Shown here one piece after another: positions 57,695 to 64,000 of a DNA stretch of 64,000 nt. This DNA is from Tritrichomonas musculus (taxonomy: Eukaryota > Parabasalia > Tritrichomonadida > Tritrichomonadidae): assembly GCA_039105265.1 (NCBI GenBank), contig JAPFFF010000005.1, forward strand, positions 310,001 through 374,000, read 5' to 3'. Position numbers and translations under genes: made by a program. Within the stretch, counting starts at the first letter, position 1. Each line of letters opens with the position of its first letter. The notes beneath the pieces are model-generated. The model was not told the DNA's origin. It searched no databases and saw only the letters and a program-made list of their open reading frames with translations.

Positions 57695-60277
57695 TCAAGA
57701 ATCATCGTTTCTTGGAAAAGGTGCAACCGCAAGTCTTCTCCTTCTAGAAGCATCATCGCTACTGAAGTCTTCTGGAAGGAGTTCGAGTACTATGCTACTA
57801 GGATTATCATTTGAAGAATTTCTTACAGGAGCGCAGCTGTCTTCACTTAGAAGGGTATTCAAACAATCGTAAGGATCATCATAGTCAGAATCATCGTTAA
57901 CCGATAGGAAAATTGGAGAATTCTCGCTGATCGCTGCCAAATCATGTGGAATGTTGATTTTAACTGATTTTTTGGGCGGGTCTGGGGAATTCTGATTAAT
58001 TGATGAGGGCGAATCAGGCTCTTTTTGTTGGTATGGTTTTTGATCAGTAAATTCAAATTTATTGTTGGGTTTCTCTGATTGTTCTATTGGGGTTGAAGGG
58101 AGATTTGATTGTTCCTTATTCTCCTCTTCTTCTTCTTCTTCTAATTGAATTTGATTTTCATCATCTTTTTGGTCTTGAATATGGTTTTCATCTTCTTTTT
58201 GGTCTTGAATTTTGTCTTCTTCATCTTCTTGGTCTTTAATTTGGTTTTCAATTTCTTTTTGGTCTTGAATCTCATTTCCATTTTCTTTTTGTGAGTTACC
58301 ATTTGATAATTTATTATGAGCATCAGTTGGTGCTTCATGTTGTTGTTGCGCTGTTGCCTTATCATCTGAGGTATCTGAAGTAGATGGTTGAATTTTGATT
58401 TCACTTTGTTCGTGATTTTCTATAGGCTTTGGTGTTTCTGCTTGCTGTAATTGCTGTACAGCTTGTTGAGGAATTGAAATGGATTGGTGATTGCTTCCCA
58501 AACGATCTAATGATCTTTGAGATTTAATTGGGCTATCATGACTATGATCAATTGGTTGAGAGGAGTGCCTGCGAATTGGATGACCTGGTGAATTTGGTAT
58601 GCGTGGGGGAAGATGTGAAGAAGTATCAATAATTACTGGATTGTTGCTGTATTCTGAAGTAGATTTTCTCTCCCTATGTCTTATTGGTTCTTGATTCCGA
58701 ATGCGCTGAGTATCTTCTTGTTGTTGCTGATTTTCAGTTGATTTAGTATTGTTGGAGTTTTCGGAAGTAGGAAGAGATTTTCTTGATCTATGTTTAGTAT
58801 ATTGAATTTGTTGGGGCTCTTCTTGTTGTTGAACTTGTTGTGGATGCTGGTATGCTACATTAGATTGATCTTCATTGATTGACTCTATAGGATATTTTCT
58901 TGACCTATGCATAGTAGAGAGTTCCTCGGATTGAATTGGTTCTTGATTCGCTTGTATTTGATTTCTAGGATCTTGTTCAAACTCAAATGGTTGTTCTTGA
59001 TCTATTTCTTTGTCATTTATTAACTTTTGATTACTTTGTTCTCTATGATGGCGATGTTGTCTGTGGTATTGATGAAGGTTAGGCATGCTTTCACTATGCC
59101 TATTCTCTTGAATGCTATTTGAAGGTGGAACTGGGCCCTTATTTAAACTTTGATAATTTTCATCATTTGAGGGAGTTGAAGAAGAAGATGAGGATGAAGA
59201 TGAAGATGAAGATTCTTGTGAAGACTTTGGCTGAACTATCATTGAATTCAATGAATTTCTTTTATTGGTAATATTTGCAGGTGGTAAAGGTGGTCTAGCT
59301 CCTTTAGCCACTCTAACATGGTTGTCATCTCGTGAAAGAGATTTTAGATCATTACTGGAATTGTGCTTTGCTGATTCCTGCATCAATTTGTACTTATCGT
59401 TTATGCTATTTTCTTGCCCATTTAATGATTTGTTTTTACGCCTTTGATTATTATTTATAATTGGCTGTGAAGCGGGGCCAGAAGTTGATTGTTTAGAGCG
59501 ATGTTTTCGATGAGTATGACCTTCGGCTGTTGGATTTTGTTGAATTGTGTTGGAACGCTGATCAACTGCACTAGCAAGGATCCTATTGGACATAAGAGCA
59601 AACTGAGATTTTAGTCTTTTTTCTGTCTTATTAACATTTTGCTTTGCATTTGCATATGAAACAAGAGCTTCAGTTTGATCACTATCTTTTGATTGTCTAT
59701 TTGCATTAAGTTGTGTATTTGGAGTATTAGTTCGATTTAAAGAATTTGTGCTTATTGGGCCCGACCTTGTCCTTGTTGGAGTACGAACAACTTCTTTGGA
59801 TATAAGTTTGTTGAGATCAATAAAAATAGATTTTCTTTGCCTCGTTTCATTGTTTATCATTTTTATTGGGTCTATTTTTAGAAAAACATATCCATCTACT
59901 AAGTGTTTTCTATATTCTGCTCTTGCAGCTTTCCCAAGTAACCATGTTCGTTGATCTATTGTCATCCCATTTACAATTTTCATTCTATCTCCGAATACCA
60001 TAACTGCCATTAATTGAATATATTGAGAACAAGATAGTGAAGTTCCTCTGCATGTAAATTCCTCAAGACTAGGGAGTTCTGGCGCGTGATGAAAAGAAAC
60101 TATTTTTGTATTATCAATACATAAAAATCGTAAATTTGGATAAGATAAAAGTTGATTAAAAGAAGAGATTGGATTATCTGATAAGTCTATGTATGTGACA
60201 CTTTCTCCATTTGGGACTGTTGGTATTGATCGTAAATTACGGCCTTTATAACTAGCGTGCTGTCCCACAAAGGTCAT
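57695..60277 (-). CDS. LRR-capped disordered protein
   Basis: 860 residues. The N-terminal ~100 residues hold three to four leucine-rich repeats (VTYIDLSDNPISSFNQL, NLRFLCIDNTKIVSF, SLEEFTCRGTSLS), the short LRR form seen in many trichomonad proteins. The rest is disordered: Asn/Gln/Ser-rich, with a 12-Ser run near 370, HRH clusters, and tandem acidic repeats QDQKEDENHIQDQKDDENQIQ-like near 650-690. A binding scaffold is plausible. Start ATG 60277 (MTFVGQHAS). Confidence 0.72.
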   Translation of the reverse strand: MTFVGQHASYKGRNLRSIPTVPNGESVTYIDLSDNPISSFNQLLSYPNLRFLCIDNTKIVSFHHAPELPSLEEFTCRGTSLSCSQYIQLMAVMVFGDRMKIVNGMTIDQRTWLLGKAARAEYRKHLVDGYVFLKIDPIKMINNETRQRKSIFIDLNKLISKEVVRTPTRTRSGPISTNSLNRTNTPNTQLNANRQSKDSDQTEALVSYANAKQNVNKTEKRLKSQFALMSNRILASAVDQRSNTIQQNPTAEGHTHRKHRSKQSTSGPASQPIINNNQRRKNKSLNGQENSINDKYKLMQESAKHNSSNDLKSLSRDDNHVRVAKGARPPLPPANITNKRNSLNSMIVQPKSSQESSSSSSSSSSSSTPSNDENYQSLNKGPVPPSNSIQENRHSESMPNLHQYHRQHRHHREQSNQKLINDKEIDQEQPFEFEQDPRNQIQANQEPIQSEELSTMHRSRKYPIESINEDQSNVAYQHPQQVQQQEEPQQIQYTKHRSRKSLPTSENSNNTKSTENQQQQEDTQRIRNQEPIRHRERKSTSEYSNNPVIIDTSSHLPPRIPNSPGHPIRRHSSQPIDHSHDSPIKSQRSLDRLGSNHQSISIPQQAVQQLQQAETPKPIENHEQSEIKIQPSTSDTSDDKATAQQQHEAPTDAHNKLSNGNSQKENGNEIQDQKEIENQIKDQEDEEDKIQDQKEDENHIQDQKDDENQIQLEEEEEEENKEQSNLPSTPIEQSEKPNNKFEFTDQKPYQQKEPDSPSSINQNSPDPPKKSVKINIPHDLAAISENSPIFLSVNDDSDYDDPYDCLNTLLSEDSCAPVRNSSNDNPSSIVLELLPEDFSSDDASRRRRLAVAPFPRNDDS

Positions 60278-60968
60278 TTTTTTCTAATCTCAATATCACC
60301 TTGTTTTCAATAAATCGATAGAATTGAATATGTTAAAAAGTTCAAAAATTCAATTGACTTTTAAAATTTCTCAGATTTTTGAATATTCTTTATTTTATTT
60401 TTTACCAAGATTCTCACAAAATTATATAATTTCAAATAATGTTCTCAATATTTTTCAAATAATTTCAAAATATTTTATGTCAATTTTATATCAATTATTT
60501 TTATTTTTACTTCAATAATGTAAATAATGATATAAAACTATATACATAAATTTATTATATGATTTCTCATTGATTTAGATATTTGATATAACCTTTTTTT
60601 GATAAAAATTAAATATTTATATTTTTAATTTTTGAATAAATATTTATTCTATTTAAATACAATAATATGTTTTTAATGTTATTGAAAAATATAAAAGAAA
60701 ATATCCTGAAAATAGATTTTGGCTTGAGAAAAAAATGGTATTTTTTATTTATTAAATTGATTATATAAAAACTTTTTCAGAAGATAAACAAAAATGCTAG
60801 AAACAATATTTCCAAATGAAAAACTAGTTAACTTGTGATATTGGATTTCTAATATTTATGAATGTATGATGATGTTTGGTAGAAAATGAGATTGATTTAA
60901 AAAAAAAAAAAAATGAATAATGAAATATTTAATATTGTTTTATATAAATAACTAAGATCTAAAATTAA
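60278..60968. other. Gene-free AT-rich spacer
   Basis: About 690 bases. A 64-codon frame here is random AT-rich sequence. Nothing supported. Confidence 0.45.
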
Positions 60969-61274
60969 TTAGAAAATAGATATTGGAAATTCTGATGATA
61001 GTTTTTCGTTTACTTTTGAGATATCAATCTTTGGAGAAGATGATGTCATCAAAAGTCTTGAGTTTGGGCTTTCTTGCTTTTCTTTTAATGAATTTGATAA
61101 TTCAAAGACTGAGTTTACGGAAAAAGGAGTTATTGGTCTTTGAATTTTTCTTCCGAAAACTTCGGGATTTTGTTTAAATACGCCCAAAAAAGGAGTGTTG
61201 TTCTTTCGGATCTTTTTGTGCTCCTGAAGTTCCCTTGCAGGCTCCGGATCAAAACATAACCAGAAAGAACTCAT
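60969..61274 (-). CDS. Small hypothetical protein
   Basis: 101 residues from ATG 61274 (MSSFWLCFDPEPARELQ); the two codons before it open only with GTG. It contains FLGVFKQNPEVFGRKIQRP and Ser-rich tail. Composition is plausible for a real gene, but no family is recognised. Confidence 0.5.
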   Translation of the reverse strand: MSSFWLCFDPEPARELQEHKKIRKNNTPFLGVFKQNPEVFGRKIQRPITPFSVNSVFELSNSLKEKQESPNSRLLMTSSSPKIDISKVNEKLSSEFPISIF

Positions 61275-61280
61275 TTTCAC

Positions 61281-62035
61281 TCCTTTTAAATTCTATTGTA
61301 CGTTAAACTTTAATAAATCGTTTAAAAATTTTTGAATGTAAATATAAACAACATTCCTTTCAAAAATAAAAGTTTTTTATAGAGGTAACTAAAATTCAAT
61401 AATAAAAATATATCAATAAATTAGATCTATTAAACAAGATAATAATGTAAAAGATCTTTTAAAAGGAGTTATATTAATTTAATAATAATTAAAATCCAAT
61501 ATTAAGGATTCATGTTGTACAATAAATGCATAAGTGTCTCTATGGAATATTTATCAGTTATATAATTTATAATAGAAAAAGAACTGATTTATATTGATAT
61601 ATTTTTGGGAATATTATACAACATAAAATCATATATTATTTCAATTATTTCAATTAAAATATAAATTTTTCAAAGATATATTCAATATTTAAGACATTTT
61701 GCTACAATAGTAAACTATACTTTACCAAATATTTAAGTCCTTTGATAAAGTTGCTATTTACACTCCTTACAAAGTCCAAACATCAAATATTTGATCAGAT
61801 TAGGAATTGAAAGCTTATTTTTATTCGTTCAAAAATTATTTGATTACATGTATGAATCTTCATATGAAATGGTCGCATTTATATATCAAATTAAATAATC
61901 TATTTTTCATGTGATCAAAGCACTGTTTTGCTTGAAATTATATTTATGGCAATTGTTTGAAGTTGATTATTATCAGATTCTTCTCATTTCAAATTCAAAA
62001 TAACGATTATTTTTAACAGAAAACCTGTATAGGAA
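61281..62035. other. Intergenic AT-rich spacer
   Basis: About 755 bases upstream of the permease. A TCATT lies about 50 bases before its ATG; no other site is evident. Confidence 0.4.
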
Positions 62036-63295
62036 ATGAAGAAAAAGAATTCTCAAGAAAAGCCTATATTTATTGAGAGAGGGGTGCTTAGTTCTGCTGA
62101 TATGATATGTTGTTGTTTAAATTCAGCAATTGGGTTGGGGTCTTTAAAACTAGGAGCAACATTTACAATAGGATTAATTTCAACTTTTATTCTCTTTATC
62201 ATTATTTGGTTTTTAAGTTTTTACTCACTTAAACTTCTTGTTTTATCAGCCTCATTTTATCGTGAAAGCACATTCGAAGAGATTTGGAAATCTGCATTTT
62301 CGCGTTCAACTGTGTTTATACCAAGTATTATCTCGATTTTATCATCACTTGCTGATATGACCGCATATATACAAGCAATTCAATCATCTATTATTTCAAT
62401 TTGCACAAAAATTATTGTATTTGTTTCTGATGAATCAGACGAAATGGTTATGAATTTGGAACCATATAAAATGTTATTTGGATCTGCGATTTTTATATTA
62501 TTTTTATTGCCAGTGTGCGTTGTTTCAAGTACTAGGACGATCGTAATTCTATCCTATATTTCTATCTCTTTTATTATATTATTTACTTTTTTTGTAATCG
62601 GGGCTTTTGGATTTTTAATCAAAGAATATGGATATGACCCAGATCATTCTTTTAAATTTTTCAACCCTAAAGGCAATTTTGCTAAAAGTATATCGACATC
62701 AGTTTTTGCTTTTACATTTTATCCATTAACATATCCCGGAATCAGGCATGTTAAAGATTCTACAAAGTACAATTTAACCAAAATATTTCTCATAACAATG
62801 ATTTTTATTTTTATCTATTATTCAATAATTGGTACATTTTCATATTTAACTTTCTTTGACAAAAACCTAAATGGTACAGTTTTAGACTATTATCCTGAAA
62901 ACTCAAAAACTGAAAAAATAATATCGATATTTGGCAACATAATTGCCCTCATATATATTTTATTTACTATTCCATTTCGCTTAAATTCATGTAGATATAT
63001 TATTTTAAATGCAATTAGCAATAATTCGACATTTCCTCCTGATATTTGGGCATTTATGGGAATTACGATGGCTATTTTGTCTCTTGCCTTAGCAAATTTT
63101 TCAGATAAGTTTTTGAATATTCTTTTTATTATTAGTGATGTAATGGCTTCTTTTCTTTTGTTTTTTTTTACTCCATTATATTATTTAAGGGCATTTGGAT
63201 TCCAAGATCGTTTTAATTCTTTTATATCTATTGTGTTGTTAATAGCTGGTGTTTTAACAATTATTTTTATGATAATTTATGATGGTTTCTATTAA
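62036..63295 (+). CDS. Amino-acid permease (AAAP family)
   Basis: 419 residues with about 11 hydrophobic membrane segments spaced throughout. The N-terminus has a short cytosolic stretch (KKKNSQEKPIFIE) and then the family opening GVLSSADMICCCLNSAIGLGSLKLG, where the SAIGLGSL segment is typical of AAAP transporters. A central SVFAFTFYPLTYPGI and RNSC-RYI also fit. It is probably a plasma or lysosomal membrane proton-coupled amino-acid carrier. Substrate cannot be told. Confidence 0.8.
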   Translation: MKKKNSQEKPIFIERGVLSSADMICCCLNSAIGLGSLKLGATFTIGLISTFILFIIIWFLSFYSLKLLVLSASFYRESTFEEIWKSAFSRSTVFIPSIISILSSLADMTAYIQAIQSSIISICTKIIVFVSDESDEMVMNLEPYKMLFGSAIFILFLLPVCVVSSTRTIVILSYISISFIILFTFFVIGAFGFLIKEYGYDPDHSFKFFNPKGNFAKSISTSVFAFTFYPLTYPGIRHVKDSTKYNLTKIFLITMIFIFIYYSIIGTFSYLTFFDKNLNGTVLDYYPENSKTEKIISIFGNIIALIYILFTIPFRLNSCRYIILNAISNNSTFPPDIWAFMGITMAILSLALANFSDKFLNILFIISDVMASFLLFFFTPLYYLRAFGFQDRFNSFISIVLLIAGVLTIIFMIIYDGFY

Positions 63296-63613
63296 AATAC
63301 TATTTTTATTCAATTGGCAAAATCAGTTTATCTTGCCAACTCTTTTATCTTATATGATTTCATTTAATATTGTTTGAATATGCTCCAATCTGATTATTTA
63401 GGTTATTTCTATTAAGTCTATAACTATTATGGGATATTTAAACGATAATTTGTTATTATTGATTCGAAATAATTATATAAGGCATTAGTAAAATAGTTTT
63501 TCTTATTATTAAAATGATATATTGGTGTTTTTTTAATTAATTAATAAACTATTCAATTATTCCAATATGCTTTTTCAAATCTATATAAAATGAATATTTT
63601 AACAGAAATTAAA
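63296..63613. other. Intergenic AT-rich spacer
   Basis: About 318 bases before the oxidoreductase. No clear initiator. Confidence 0.35.
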
Positions 63614-63628
63614 ATGTGTTTTTGTAGA

Positions 63629-64000
63629 ATGAGTAATATTTCGTTTTCTCCTTTTGCAATTCGAGGCTCTACAATTAAAAATCGTTTTATACGATCAGCA
63701 ACATGGGAAAATCTCTGTAAATCTGACGGTACGCCTACAACTCAATTATTTGATAAAATGAAGGAGCTTGCTGACGGCGAAGTTGGTCTTATCATCTCCA
63801 GTGGCGCATTCCCATCGCAAGAATCTATTTCACGCAAAGGGCAACTTGGTATGACTACAGTTGAACAAGCCAAATTGTGGAAACCTACAATTCAATATAT
63901 CCATTCAAAGCATGGTAAATTTTTTTTCCAAATTAATCATTGCGGATGCCGAATAGAGCCTGATTGTCTCAATGAAAGAATTCCAAAAGGTGCATCTGGA
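63629..64000 (+). CDS. NADH:flavin oxidoreductase / Old Yellow Enzyme family, 5' part
   Basis: 124 codons are in view; the 3' part runs off the window. The start MSNISFSPFAIRGSTIKNRF fits the family, though an in-frame ATG at 63614 would add five residues. The motifs are the OYE N-terminus (LKNR-like IKNRFIRSATWE), GEVGLIISSGAFPS, and the FMN-contact QINHCGCR where the family's usual QLxHAGR has Cys for Ala. These FMN enzymes reduce activated alkenes with NAD(P)H. Gene is typical of bacterial transfer into trichomonads (inference). A strong SATWEN motif favours a clostridial or Bacteroidetes-like subfamily. Partial only because of the window edge. Confidence 0.85.
   Translation, partial: MSNISFSPFAIRGSTIKNRFIRSATWENLCKSDGTPTTQLFDKMKELADGEVGLIISSGAFPSQESISRKGQLGMTTVEQAKLWKPTIQYIHSKHGKFFFQINHCGCRIEPDCLNERIPKGASG

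Noticed and set aside
60324-60518. Short AT-rich frame in an intergenic region
   Set aside because: Composition (Phe, Ile, Leu, Asn, Lys, Ser) is that of random AT-rich DNA, with no motif.

Overview
The window looks like nuclear DNA of a parabasalid protist, most likely Tritrichomonas or a close relative (inference). It is very AT-rich and holds about 30 mostly intronless, closely spaced protein genes on both strands. They include a papain-family cysteine protease, an R2R3 Myb factor, an expanded set of small Ser/Thr kinases, E2/USP/HECT ubiquitin genes, Arf-pathway genes and several genes of bacterial type. Several start codons have a TCA-pyrimidine-(A/T) motif 10-35 bases upstream, like the trichomonad initiator. 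Two nuclear-type tRNA genes (Gln-UUG, Ser-UGA) are present. No rRNA, CRISPR array or retroelement was seen.

Layout. 0.1-9 kb: a VPS9-domain protein, two paralogous kinases, a Myb factor and a decayed HECT E3 gene next to tRNA-Gln. 9-24 kb: an intact DNA2-like gene whose helicase core motifs are substituted, tRNA-Ser, an Arf-like GTPase interrupted by a 33-base intron, a coiled-coil gene, a ubiquitin protease with a stop inside its N-terminal DUSP domain, a 1505-residue Ser/Glu-rich repeat protein and a bacterial-type HD-domain hydrolase. 24-33 kb: a third kinase paralog, a 2.9-kb gene-poor stretch, a pseudokinase with ubiquitin-like domains, an E2 enzyme, a CAMK-like kinase and a coiled-coil protein. 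33-36 kb: gene-poor, with a TTAA-flanked 330-bp miniature element and a 129-base multi-hairpin candidate RNA gene. 36-45 kb: a DEDDy exonuclease/zinc-finger protein with a 27-bp minisatellite, a coiled-coil protein, an importin-beta-like protein and a disordered protein. 45-48 kb: gene-poor, with an apparently perfect inverted repeat of 562-bp arms. 48-64 kb: small unknown genes, the cysteine protease, a flavodoxin-like pseudogene, acetolactate decarboxylase, an ArfGAP, a thioredoxin-fold-like protein, an LRR protein, an amino-acid permease and the start of an Old Yellow Enzyme-type oxidoreductase.

How the genes relate. VPS9, Arf-like and ArfGAP genes point to membrane traffic; E2, USP and HECT to ubiquitin turnover; HD hydrolase, acetolactate decarboxylase, flavodoxin and Old Yellow Enzyme to metabolism probably acquired from bacteria. 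There is no operon logic. The strongest candidates for something undescribed are the degenerate DNA2 homolog, the structured RNA locus at 34.2 kb, the 562-bp palindrome with a diverged relative beside it, and the 33-base intron.
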